From positions 372,001 to 436,000 of the forward strand of contig RCTD01000007.1 in the NCBI GenBank assembly GCA_014898415.1: DNA of 64,000 bases, given 5' to 3'. Origin of the DNA: Stromatinia cepivora. Taxonomy: Eukaryota > Ascomycota > Leotiomycetes > Helotiales > Sclerotiniaceae. The number at the start of each line of letters is the position of its first letter. Positions within the stretch are counted from its first letter, which is position 1. Below, in pieces: positions 21,414 through 32,767 of the stretch. The position numbers were made by a program, and so were the translations under genes. The notes beneath the pieces were generated by a model that saw only the letters and a list, made by a program, of their open reading frames with translations, had not been told where the DNA came from and ran no database searches.

Positions 21414-23984
21414 GACTAATGACAAACCGAGTAGTAATGATGATTTGGTAGATTTAAGTTATTTTATGTTAAGGGGATAAATTAAGAAGAATTTGACAAA
21501 ATAGGAAAATCACCTAATATTATCACTTATGAAGAAAAGAATTTCGTGGTACTTATGTTTCTGGTGGAGATTGAGTGTTAACGGTAATTAATGTTGATGA
21601 GGTAGCACTTCTGCACGTCTGCACGCCTGTGTTCTGGCATCGATCACGCGGCAGGCTAATATACAAGGCTGGAGAAATCTATCGTGTGGGGTTCAAACTT
21701 ATTATGCCTTGAGCTTTGAGCCTTGTGCTTTGAGCCTTGTGCTTTGAGCCTTGTGCTTTGAGCCTTGTGCTTTGAGCCTTGTGCTTTGAGCCTTGTGCTT
21801 TGAGCCTTGTGCTTTGAGCCTTGTGCTTTGAGCCTTGTGCTTTGAGCCTTGTGCTTTGAGCCTTGTGCCTTGTCTTTTTTTACTTTCTATAAAAGATGAT
21901 CATTTTAACAAGTTTAATAAATAGTATAGTACGGAGTACAGTAGGAAGTACTAGGTACCTATGGAGTGAGGAGGAGTCAAAAATAGGTTTCATTCAAGAG
22001 CCATCCATGTGAAATAGATGCCCTAAAATGATCATTTTTTATTTTTCCGTATACTCCGTACACAATAATACCTACTTAGCTACCTGGTAGCCATGGCTTT
22101 ATATCAGTCGATCTCGCCATCTATAATATCTTTACGGTATAGAGTACCTAGCTAGTACTTGGAAACAAATCTGGAGGCGAGTCAATGGAACCTGTTGAAC
22201 TGCTGGTTTTGTTCTGTAGTTTGTTTATGGTGCATTGGGTCTGTGTGTATGAACTGGGATAAGTGCTAGACGGTATGTGTCGGAGTCAGTTTCGGTCAAA
22301 TGCATGACAGAATGGAGCGATGAGTGATCGATGATGGAAGCTGTAAGGAAGGAAGGGAGAAGGAATGGAGGATCAATCACACCTCGGAGATATAATTACG
22401 GAGCCTAACTAGTTATTCCGTCTCCTTTACTTTTATTGAAGAAAAAGGGTGGTTAGGCTAAATGAATGAATGAAATAGGTGTAGGTACTAGGTAGGTAAA
22501 GAATAACAGGAGCATCTGGTTTGGTGACTACCTAGATGCGTAGGATGAGGTGTATAGATACACAAGTACAAATCCCTTACCAAAGCGAGCAAGATTGTAG
22601 AACTTGCTATGCGAAGGTATGGAGTACAAAACATAACCTATTCTACAGTCTGCCTTATTGGCGTTGTACAACAAATAAACATCTGCAGCGCCTTGGAGAA
22701 CTCCACTGAAATAAGTTACTATCCCCTACTAATCGCCTTCTCCATAGTAAATATCTGATATCCTTGAAACGAAACATCCCCAACAATACGGAGTACCGAT
22801 GGCGTGGAAATAGAAAGAAGTTGTCATATGTTCTATTCACATTTTGATTTTGATTTTATGATCAAGTATTGATTGTGCTTGTGAAAACATTTTGTTTGAA
22901 AATAAGGTATTGAATGGGTCGTACAAATTTAATGGAGAGAAGGAGGCTCAGTATAGCATAATAGGGGAAAGAGCCACTTTACTGTAGAATAGCTACCTAG
23001 TAATATGATTGTATGATTGTATCACAAAATAGGGAGGAAGAGATAAATATATGTTAATATATTCATTAAATGTACTCGAGTAGCCATACCTAGGTACTAG
23101 TCACACACTTTATGTTTTAAAGTATTAAGAGAAAGATGAATTGATATCCAGTTTCAGGATATCGATTAGGTAGTTTATAGTAGAACTATTGTTGAATCAT
23201 ATATCTCTTTAAATATCATTGGGTGGTAGTATTTTGTAAGGCATTGTTATAAGTGCCTCACTTTAAGTATGATTGATAATAACAAAATCTAACCATATAT
23301 ATATATGAGTAAATAGAATACCTGAAAATCAGCTCATCCGACCGATCCCTTTTTCTTTTGAATCTTTTTAGATGTTCAAATCTTCCTTCCATCTTGAAAA
23401 AAAGGTCGACAGTTGTTGTTTAGTAACTTAGCGCATAACTTAAATCCATCACATACTAACCCATGGCAAAGCAACACTCCTGAGACAAGACTCAACCCCC
23501 TCTATCCACTTACCCATACAAATTCAAACCCACTTCCACACGACCTTCACACATACAACCTAACCTCATCGTGCTCCTCCAAACCCTTACCATCAAATCC
23601 CTGATCGAAGAAAAACGAATGATATAAACGATTCACAGTTCAGAATTACACAGCACAGTACAGTCGCATACTTCGCACATTGATGACCCGCAATCAAATG
23701 TGTTCGAATAAACAAACTTGAAATCCACTCCTACTCCCAAATTATTCAGTTCCCCACCGAAACAACCAAACATCCCTTCCAACGAAAACGTATTGCGAAA
23801 GAAGACCGCACACCGCAGCACTCGACTCGACCAGACCACCTCCATCCACCTGCAGTTCAACCCAGTTACAATTTACATTGTACAGAATAGAATTATTCTT
23901 CCCCTTAAAGTGGAAAAGCGGAATATCATTTTAAATCAGATTATCACAATTTAATTCATCGTCAATCATTTCGATTCAACTTTC
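21414..23984. promoter_or_regulatory. Divergent intergenic between F-box/WD40 gene and cdc24
   Basis: About 2.6 kb separating two divergently transcribed genes, so it holds both promoters and long leaders. It contains a 14-bp minisatellite (21714-21872) and several TACGGAGTA/TACTCCGTA motifs (21930, 22052, 22787). From about 23400 to 23984 the plus strand is C/A-rich and pyrimidine-tracted, typical of a long fungal 5' leader, here of cdc24. No gene is supported inside; frames at 23413-23954 reflect the skewed composition. Confidence 0.5.
21714..21872. repeat. 14-bp minisatellite, about 11 copies
   Basis: Near-perfect tandem copies of TTGAGCCTTGTGCT. The array lies about 300 bp upstream of the F-box/WD40 start codon, in its presumed promoter. 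Confidence 0.95.
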
Positions 23985-26900
23985 ATGTCATCTGGCGGTG
24001 TTGCCATTCGTTTGGCCCAGTCTCAATCTCATGGACCTCTTTTGAGAACGAATACAGCGCCTGTATTCAACAATAGCAGCGCCGAGGGCAACGGAACTGG
24101 TTTGAGTCAAACGATGAGCCATAATTCACGATCGTCGCAGCTCACGGGCTCGACTGCTTTCACGACTTCCTCTACGACTTCATTAAATTCTTTATCTAGT
24201 TCTGCGACACTTGTTCCAGCCCCGCTGGCGATGCCAGTACAAGGCGGAAATGTGATTGCGACGAACAATATCATCAACCAGAGAGCCGACGCCTCGAGAT
24301 CATTATATCAGATATGCGTCAATTTACGACAGAGATTAGCACAAGTTCCTGGATTTAACGGTCATTTTGTCGATTCAGATGATGAAGATGAAGCCGAGGA
24401 GGATATGGACCCAGTGTCCTCGCTTTGGCGCTGTTTGCGAAAAGGAACTCCTCTGGTGACGCTCTACAACACCCTAAAACCAGCGGAGCCTCTACCACTG
24501 CCCGATAATAAGATGGCCGAGCCAAAGAAGTCCAAAATGGCAGCGTTCAAATTTGTTGAAGCTTGTATGAAGGATCTACAAATCCCGCCGGGCGACGTTT
24601 TTGCTCTATCAGACCTTTTTGGTGATGACACGACTGGTTTCGTGAAGGTACGTCTGTCTCTATTGTGATTATGCGTGGACATTTCTATGACCTCAAGTGG
24701 GCTCGGCACATTCCGAGGTCGTCGCTTCTTTTCACATGGAATCCGGGGATGAATCAAGGGATAGCATGTGAAAATGGTCAATCTCTTCTAGAGTTGCATT
24801 AGAGGTCTGCGAGAGTTTGCGCTTCTAGTTCCTTCAATTACAACATTGTTGAAATCGGAAAACATGAGAAACCCCACTTACCAATTCGGACAGGTTACCC
24901 AAGTTATCAATATTGTTCTCGATGTGGCTGAACAACGTGGCCTGCTCCTCACATCGCAGGCCGAGGATACCAGCGAGTCTGCCACCACGCCTGGGTCCAA
25001 GATGAGTTATAGGCAACATGTAGTTCGGGAATTAGTCGATACCGAGCGTAAATACGTCCAAGATTTAGAGAACCTGCACGAATTAAAGAAGACAATCGAG
25101 CAAAAGGGTGTTATTGCAGGCGACGTCGTGCACGATATATTTCTCAACATCAATGCGATCCTCGACTTTCAGCGACGATTCCTCATCAAAATCGAGACTA
25201 CAAACTCTCAGCCGGTCGATAAACAGGAATGGGGATTACCTTTCAGGAATTATGAGGAAGCATTCAGCATTTACCAACCATTCATTGCGAATCAGCGGAA
25301 AGCGGCGACTATAGCGAAAGATAACTTTGACAAAATCACTATGGCAGATCACCCTGTCGTTGTGGACTTCAATACTCTGGACGGTTTCCTCCTGAAGCCC
25401 ATGCAACGTCTGGTGAAATATCCTCTTTTATTAAAGGTATATTATGCTCTACATCTTGGAGTTACTTAATGCTAAATTGAACAGGATCTTCGAGACAAAA
25501 CGAATGCTAGTGACGAGGCGAAGGAAGATCTCACTCTGGGTATCGAGGCTTCGAATCGTGTGCTCCACCAAGCAAATGCCGCAGTCGATAGGGAACTCAG
25601 AGGTGAAGCTTTGTTGGATCTCTGTGGCCGCGTGGACGATTGGAAAAACCATAGAGTTGATCATTTTGGTGACCTGATATTGCATGGTCATTTTCCCGTG
25701 GTTACTGGAAAGAGTGACCTTCAGAAAGAGGTGCGTTTCCCTCTTTCCCCCAATCAAGTCGCAGCCAATACTTACAAACCTGAGCAGTATACTATATATC
25801 TCTTTGAGCGCATTCTCCTCTGTTGCAAAGAAATTAATCCAAACAAGTCCAAAGATAAACTCATGGGAAATCAAAAGGACAAAAAGGACCGAAAGGATAA
25901 GAACAAGATCAAGGAAAAAGATAAGAACGCGAAATTACAGCTCAAGGGTCGCATTTTCATGACTAACGTGACAGATGTGCTATCATCTGCCAAGCCAGGT
26001 ATAACATTATCATTTCTTCACATTCCTAGAGTTGTTTGCTGATGATTTAGTAGGTTCTTACACAGTTCAAATATGGTGGAAGGGAGACCCAGGAGTTGAA
26101 AACTTCGTCATCAGATTTTCTAATGAAGAGACCATGAAGAAGTGGTATGAGGGTGTCGATAAACAAAAGAAAGAACATGCCAATACTGGAGCGCAAGCAA
26201 GCGCTAGTCCGGATACAGCACCAGAGTTCGGATGGGCGCGTGATCAAATCGCATCGATGCCTAATCCTTACGCTCAACAAGAGGAAGAGGATGAAGAGGA
26301 AGACTACAACGGTACGACTGCATATGGATCTCCGCCAAACTCTGGAATGCCCCCAAACTTTGGAATGCCTCCAAACCCTAGCATGGCTCGAAATTCGTCT
26401 AGTACTAGCTTACGTTCGAGATCCGCAACCACAGAAAGCAACCAGCCCCTAGCTGGCATTGCAAGAGCACCAGCGCCACGTTTCCCAGTTGGTATGGGCA
26501 TGTCCCCACCACTCAGTTTGCAGACTCAAATGTCCGGCTCACTGCCGTCTCCCGGTCAAAGATTGGGGGACTCGTACTTTTCGCCTATTGGGGAGTCACC
26601 AGCATCCTCCGCGCGAACGAGCACCGCTTCTTCTGCAATGTTCCAATTTCCTCAGACATCTCAATTCCCACGTCAACCGACCTCTCAGGGTTCTTGGGAG
26701 GACAACAATCGTTATACCGCACCTGCGATTGGTCGCGTACCATCGAGGGAAAGCCAAGGTTCTGTTAGCGGTGCTTCTTACCAGATGAACGGCCGAACAC
26801 CACAGAGGCCATCACTTCCTGCTATGGCTTCACAATCACAGGCTGCAGCTGCACAACAGCGAAGTCGCTCATATAGTACTCCTGACATCAATGCTCAGCA

Positions 26901-27588
26901 GCAGGGTGTTCGTCGTTTGCCAAACGGAGCCATGAGCACCCCGCAAGGACAAGTTCCCGCCGTCCCCGGTATTCCGGCACACCTGCACCCAGCTTATGAT
27001 GCTGGCGTTTCCAGATCCCAGAACAACTCACCCAGTGGATTGCCAGTAAGGACAAACACCCAGTCGCCTGGTGCTCAGAGAGATCGTCAGCAGCAACAGC
27101 CACCGCAGTACGCGAATGGATTACAATATCCAAATGGTCCACAAAACCTAAGCGCATCACAGCCCAGTTATGCTCGCAACAATACGACTCAGATTCCAGC
27201 AAATGCACTCGATAGCCGCCTGCCACCATCACTGATAAGCGGTAATCTTCCGCCGGAAGGCGACATGTCATTACCGACACAGCTTAAAGTGAAGGTGAAT
27301 TGTGATGGTAACTATGTTACTCTGGTGGTGGCCTTCAACATCACATATCAATCCCTTACGGATCGCATAGATGCTAAAGTTGGAAGATTCTCAACCAACG
27401 CTATTGCTCGAGGTACCATGAGGTTACGTTACCGTGACGAAGATGGAGATTTTGTCACTATTGAGTCAGATGATGACATTCAAATTGCATTCCAGGAATG
27501 GAGCGAGGCACAAAAGTCACAATATCATTATACCGGGCAACTTGGGGAGATTGAGTTATTTTGTTTAAGCAATGAGGGTGAGCGTTAA
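23985..27588 (+). CDS. cdc24: Cdc24, guanine-nucleotide exchange factor for Cdc42 (1065 aa)
   Basis: Activates Rho-type GTPases (Cdc42/Rac) to set polarity and hyphal tip growth. Exons inferred: 23985-24647, 24894-25436, 25485-25730, 25788-25998, 26054-27588; all join in phase. Domains: Ser/Thr-rich start (1-100), CDC24 calponin-like domain (about 105-235, SLYQICVNLRQRLAQVPGF), DH/RhoGEF (about 258-440; YRQHVVRELVDTERKYVQDL and LLKPMQRLVKYPLLLK), PH domain (about 455-610) with a Lys-rich insertion, long Pro/Ser/Gln-rich linker, and a C-terminal PB1 domain (about 963-1060; RYRDEDGDFVTIESDDDIQI, the acidic OPCA motif) that pairs with Bem1-type scaffolds. Intron 3 (25731-25787, 57 nt) is free of stops and could be retained in frame; splicing gives the expected LQKE-YTIYLFERILL. 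Intron 1 (246 nt) is the longest. Confidence 0.95.
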
Positions 27589-28292
27589 ATAATACCATGA
27601 CATCGGGATGGTGAAACATGTGGTATGGAAGCATCGATGGATATGGATTTACATGGTTTATCTTGATATATCAACATTAACATTCATGGATGGGAGGGTT
27701 ATGATTACACGTTGCGATGACGATAAAGGAAGGTTTAGGGGTGGGAATATGAAGTCGGTTTTATTGCTTCTTGCACAAAGGTGTTATCTGGCGCTGGCGT
27801 ACTTTGTAAATGGCGCCTATGCATGGTGGAGGACGATGGGGGAGGGCGCATCTATTGTCTTCACAGAGCATATAGCGAAAGATTAGTTTATGAACAAGAG
27901 CCTCACAGCTAGGGGAAGATATACCATGGTGGAGTAGGAACGAATCAGTAGAATGCTGTAGAAATACCACATCTTTGATACCATCTTACAACTCTAATGT
28001 TCTGCTCAAACGTTTTCTGATATTACATTTTGAATCTTAATTGATATTTTCCCTCCCTTTGCGCCACGACTGCTCCCGCAATATGCGTAAGCCCATCGTA
28101 ATGTTTGATATATACAAGTACATACATAGTACGTCTACACTTCAATGCCCTTTCCACATATTGTCGTACTGCTTGGGTTTCCACATTCTTCTGTTACGAG
28201 AATACCTGTATACATCCTCCAATTTCTCTCCTTACTTTCTTGACGCCAAACATCACTCCATCCACACCCAGTATAGAAATTCTTTAATCCGT
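27589..28292. other. Intergenic between convergent cdc24 and mrp10
   Basis: Contains the 3' UTRs of two convergent genes. Frames 27608-27886 (plus) and 28041-28337 (plus) have no recognisable domain and I do not call them genes. Confidence 0.5.
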
Positions 28293-28733
28293 TTATTTCT
28301 TCTTACGCGGTCCAACGATCTTGGGATACATCCGTGACAAATGGTAATTAATCGTGTTCTTTTTCTGAGCTGCAGCTTTCTGTATGCGTATTGTGTTAGT
28401 AGGCTGTCGTAATATCCTTGATGCTTCTTGGGGGTGGAGGAGAAGAAGGTGAGAGAACATACGGGCGCATCCATACAAGTTCTCAATTGCGTTTCAAGGG
28501 CCTGGCATCCCGCTACATTATAGCCGGAAGACGCCCAGCATGCTGGGGAATGAATATCAGTATGTGCGAAACCAAATACGAATAAGTGGTATGGGGGCAT
28601 TCATACTGAGAACAGAAGTCATGATAGCCAGACATGGATTTGAATCAGTCTGATTTGGTCTCCTTACCCTCAATTTGGGCAGTGGTGGCAACCTCATGGG
28701 TACTTTGGCTGTACTGGCTCCTTTGGGAGGCAT
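28293..28733 (-). CDS. mrp10: Mitochondrial small-subunit ribosomal protein Mrp10/mS37 (92 aa)
   Basis: A CHCH-fold component of the mitochondrial small ribosomal subunit. Exons 28733-28607, 28542-28463 and 28364-28293 join in phase (introns 64 and 98 nt). The start MPPKGASTAKVPMRLPPLPK and the end NTINYHLSRMYPKIVGPR are diagnostic of the family. The twin CX9C pairs are complete: C-LAIMTSVLT-C spans the first splice junction and C-QALETQLRT-C lies in exon 2; they form the two disulfides of the coiled-coil-helix fold. Length is normal. Because no exon reaches 60 codons by itself, the gene is easily missed by ORF-length filters. The minor uncertainty is the Thr created at the first junction (many relatives have Gly there). 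Confidence 0.93.
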
Positions 28734-29448
28734 ATTTGGTTTTGATACACTGGTTATGGTATGGTATGGTATGTATATGTATGTGAGGGGCAATCAATCA
28801 ATTAATCAATCCCACCTGGTGGTGCAGATATCAAATTAACCTGGCTGCTGAATAATTTAGACACTAAGTTGTCTTTGGCTTAGTCACAAACATCCCTGAG
28901 GTCACACGGATGGGTCTGGGTTTGTTTACATGTGGATGATGAGCCAATCAGCACGGACCAAGGTGTGAACTTCTTTTTAATTTATGAAAACATGAAGGAC
29001 ACCTGCCATCCCCTCGGCAGATGAGAGAGACATAACATTAAAGAACAAACATCCTTACAATCAATAATCTGCAAATATTGATCTTGGACTTTGTTGGTAT
29101 TGTTTTTGTTTTTGTTTATTACTGAGTAATATAAGAAGTATTCAGTTACAAGAGTATAATAGGATACAACATAGGATTGGTTTGGTAGTGAATCCACATT
29201 TGAGAGGAGGGGATTCATAATGGAGGGAACATCATTTGAGAAAGGAGAGAATTGGTGAGCGCGTTTCTTCCTTCGCTCTGCATATAATTCTATGACGACA
29301 CAGAGGACTAATACAGAGAAGGGAAATATATAAAGATGCATTCGCACCGCAGCCCACAGGAAAAATATTAAAAGCCTGGGAACGAGCACCAGTCATCTCA
29401 CATGCCCCGCGCTTACACGGCCAAAAAATATGGAAAAAGAGAGGTGGA
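28734..29448. promoter_or_regulatory. Divergent promoter, mrp10 / unknown gene
   Basis: About 700 bp between divergently transcribed genes. A GGTAT pentamer run lies at about 28753-28772. An ATG at 29403 opens a 31-codon plus frame (MPRAYTAKKYGKRE...) that overlaps the start of the next gene in another frame; see that entry. Confidence 0.4.
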
Positions 29449-32061
29449 TTGCGAGCTGCAAAAGATAATAAGGAGAATTACAACGATGCGTTTCTAGAAT
29501 TGGAAAAAGAAGGCGCTGGGTCGAGGAAAAAGGCGAGGGTGGTAGGAAATAAGGAAGATATTTCGAGAGCGAAGTGGCATGAGGGGAAAGATAAGAAAAG
29601 CACGTGGGATGAAAATCTTATGATGGGTATGGGTAGTCCAAGGAAGAATGTGCTGGGAAGTCCGGATAAGTTACAAGTGGTACCTAGGAAGAGGACGAAT
29701 GCCAATTTGGTTATTACGCCTAAGAAACCATTGAGACAAATGTTACTTGGTGGGGAGGGTCAAGGTTTGAATATGGGTTTGTCACTTTCTCCAGCGAAAG
29801 ATAAAGAGGCGAGTGGTAGTCCCGTGAGGAAGAGAAAAGTGGCGAGGACGAGTATGAGAAAGTCGGTGATGCCAATGGACGATGCGCAAATGGATGATGA
29901 GGAGAAGCATCATGTGCGGCACACTTCCTTGGTGTTCGACTTTGAGATGACTACTGGGGAGAAGGAAATAGAACCAAAGCAAGGATTCGGACAGTTACCG
30001 AAGAAGACATCAAAGAGACAAAGCCTTCGAAGATCAATGCGTGGAAGAGCTTCAGAGCCGGTTCAGATTCTTGAGAAAGTCTTGACAAGTGTCGATAAAA
30101 AGCAAAGCTCACGTGCTGGACCCGATTTTGTTCCTCTGCAAATCGAAACCGTTGACAATCAAACAAAGGCAATGGAGATGGAGCACAAGCAAGATGTATC
30201 CTCTGAGAATGACAAGTCTCAAGATACAGGACTTATCTCAACTACAGAATCAGCCAAGAAGCAGGATATATCAATTACTACTCTTGATGCAGCAATGGAG
30301 AGCGCACAAACCGAAAACAAGAACCCTCTTACCCAAAAGTCTATTAAAAGCGCCAAGCAAAAGAGAGCAAGCTTACGTCGAAGCACACGTCGGAGTGATC
30401 CACTGGATCTGGAGTCACGGATTCAAAGGCCTCTCAGTATGAAGAATGCGGAGGTGACATCATCAAACAATCCCACAGCTAGCATCCGAGATCTCGAGCC
30501 CGTGGCAACTTCCCCAAACACTGGCGAAATTCTAAATTCTACAGTGACTCCAGCAAGAAACCTTCATCTCCAAGAACTAGTTTCTGGCGATTCGATTGAA
30601 GAGATGGGTGAATGTCAAGAAGAGTCAAGCGATGTTAGAATGCCCAACCTGGTTGAAGAAATAAATCACATTGTTGAAGAACTTCTTGACCAACCAGTTT
30701 CGGGCAACGATAATTTGGGTAGTGTTGACTCCCAAGAGTCGATGCTGCATTCGACCACTGATGCTTGCTCGGTTGAATTACCGGCTAATGTTCATCGACA
30801 ACAGGCTTTCAGTGGTTTTGAAGACATCCAACTGGTTAAGGAAAGCCCCACGGCTCACGTGGCTCCATTGGAAGAATCTGATGACGAAGATATGGATGAT
30901 TCTATGTCAGAGCTTTGTGAAATCTTACTCGAACCTACTATCAATGTTGAAAATCTTGGACTTTCGGCCTCAAATGAATCATCTCATGACAATACGAAGG
31001 AAATGCAGGATTCAGCGGTATCTGACCCTATCGAGGATCCTGAATCTTTTGATTTGATACCAATCAATAGCCTACACGCTAACAATCAGCCTATCAATCC
31101 CGAAGCTGATGTTACGCCAGCTGAACCGTCGGCAGCGTTTGCCACAACCTCTGACATTGACGACACTTTCTCGTTGAGTGCAACTTCCTCATTCGAGAAC
31201 GATGATACGGATATACTTCGCCAATTTCTTACCCGAGTGAAAGCAGATAAAGCTGCGAAGGCCGCAGCTCCCGCTCCCAAAAAGAGAAAGTCACTACCCC
31301 ATTCGCCTCTTCGAATTCCACTTGGAGACATCATGAATGCGGAAGCATCATCGCCGGTACAGGCACCAAAAAAGAATTTTGATGTAAGCTTCCCAGCTAC
31401 AACATCGCCTTCACGCAAGAGCCGTCCAGCCACTCCACCATCCATCGACGAAGTAGACGTGGAAGCTAAATCTATTAGACGAAGTGGGAGAACCCATCCA
31501 CCAGTTCCTAAGATTCCCCTTCCAGCACCCAGTTCCATTCCAGTTCGAAGACTGGGTGGACACGATGGCGATACGACTGTCACTCTCAAACAAAGTGTCG
31601 AAAAAGAACTGGCTGCTTTGACTCGTGTCAACACGAGAAAGAACAAAGCAGGCGCTGTTCTTCCAGAAGTACTCTTAGCAAGAAAAGCAGATAGAAAAGA
31701 GAATCCCGCAAAAAGGCAAAAAGAGTTGAAGGAGATGTTTGAAGAGAAAGTTAGGAGGGAGAAGAAAGCTAAGGGCAAAACGAGAAAGACGGTTGTATGG
31801 GCGGAGGAAATTGCTCAGTATCAAACATTAGAGAGGAAAGAGAAGAAGACGATGGAGAGCAGGAAGGTTAATAAGAGTGGTGAGAGGATAGTGGACGAAA
31901 CCAAGCCTGAGGAAACGGAAGAAACGAAGGAGAAAAGGGTGAGGGTTAAGGTCCCAACAGGTTCTAGTTCGAGTTCTAGTTCGAGGACGAGCAAAATTGC
32001 TGTTGGGATTCCTACGGCTAATGGAACACCGGCTAAGAAGAAGAGGTTGATAAGATCATAG
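29449..32061 (+). CDS. Large disordered protein, unknown function (about 870 aa)
   Basis: One long open frame ending at 32061. It is Ser/Lys/Glu-rich and mostly low complexity, so probably disordered and nuclear. Recurrent basic motifs are SLRRSMRGR, SLRRSTRRSD and SIRRSGRTH. Basic segments such as KKRKSLPHSP could act as nuclear localisation signals. A more conserved-looking C-terminal part reads DTTVTLKQSVEKELAAL then VLPEVLLARKADRKE, followed by a charged coiled-coil-like stretch (KRQKELKEMFEEKVRREKK) and KTVVWAEEIAQYQ. The start is unresolved: the frame has no ATG until 29620, while an ATG at 29403 opens a different frame (MPRAYTAKKYGKR). A small frameshift near 29445, an upstream exon, or translation from 29620 would each explain this. 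I do not recognise the family. Confidence 0.75.
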   Translation: MRAAKDNKENYNDAFLELEKEGAGSRKKARVVGNKEDISRAKWHEGKDKKSTWDENLMMGMGSPRKNVLGSPDKLQVVPRKRTNANLVITPKKPLRQMLLGGEGQGLNMGLSLSPAKDKEASGSPVRKRKVARTSMRKSVMPMDDAQMDDEEKHHVRHTSLVFDFEMTTGEKEIEPKQGFGQLPKKTSKRQSLRRSMRGRASEPVQILEKVLTSVDKKQSSRAGPDFVPLQIETVDNQTKAMEMEHKQDVSSENDKSQDTGLISTTESAKKQDISITTLDAAMESAQTENKNPLTQKSIKSAKQKRASLRRSTRRSDPLDLESRIQRPLSMKNAEVTSSNNPTASIRDLEPVATSPNTGEILNSTVTPARNLHLQELVSGDSIEEMGECQEESSDVRMPNLVEEINHIVEELLDQPVSGNDNLGSVDSQESMLHSTTDACSVELPANVHRQQAFSGFEDIQLVKESPTAHVAPLEESDDEDMDDSMSELCEILLEPTINVENLGLSASNESSHDNTKEMQDSAVSDPIEDPESFDLIPINSLHANNQPINPEADVTPAEPSAAFATTSDIDDTFSLSATSSFENDDTDILRQFLTRVKADKAAKAAAPAPKKRKSLPHSPLRIPLGDIMNAEASSPVQAPKKNFDVSFPATTSPSRKSRPATPPSIDEVDVEAKSIRRSGRTHPPVPKIPLPAPSSIPVRRLGGHDGDTTVTLKQSVEKELAALTRVNTRKNKAGAVLPEVLLARKADRKENPAKRQKELKEMFEEKVRREKKAKGKTRKTVVWAEEIAQYQTLERKEKKTMESRKVNKSGERIVDETKPEETEETKEKRVRVKVPTGSSSSSSSRTSKIAVGIPTANGTPAKKKRLIRS

Positions 32062-32767
32062 TGTGACGGAAGGGATTTGTAGATGATTGAATGGATGGAC
32101 TTATGTATTTTGTATATTGACGCAGACTGGATAGGTGTTCTAGCAGGATGGAGGATGGAGTTTGAAGCTTGAGACTTCGGGAACTAGTTGCAGGTTTTCT
32201 TGTTGAAGTGGATTGGAGTGGCATTTTTTTCTATTATACCTAGGGGCGTACTGTTTAGTGAATGTATCTCTCTTTTTTTGTCATGAGGAATTAATGATGA
32301 TAGTTAATATTATTTTTGTGGTTTTAATGTGATACTTTGATGTGATACTTGTTCTGTATCTATGTAGAGTCGTGTGGGAAATGTGAATACTTGAAATCAC
32401 TTGAGGAGGAAAGTGGGGGGAGATTTTGTAATCTTAATAGAGAGATAGACTATCTATCATAATCTTGTAAACTTTGGATCAAATTGCTCACACTAGAAAT
32501 AGGATATTTAGAGGTTGTTGTCCGATTGTTTAAAATACTCGAGTAATTCATGGCAGAATTGTTGGCTAGGGTCATAAGCCCACGAGTTCAAGCAAAATTG
32601 TGTGATAGACTGCCAAAGTGCGATATGCAACAAAAACATCTCACCGCCTTAAAAAGTTATCTGACTAAGCAAGGCTGTCACATCCGAATCTCAACCTCCC
32701 ATCACCATCAAAATAAACCCCAAGGGACTTTCAACAAAACCAAACTCCACCAACCAAACAGTTTACA
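32062..32767. other. Intergenic, unknown gene to NTR1
   Basis: Contains a 3' UTR and the NTR1 promoter. The last 120 bases are C/A-rich, as in other leaders here. The open frame 32550-32777 overlaps the NTR1 start and is probably chance. Confidence 0.5.
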
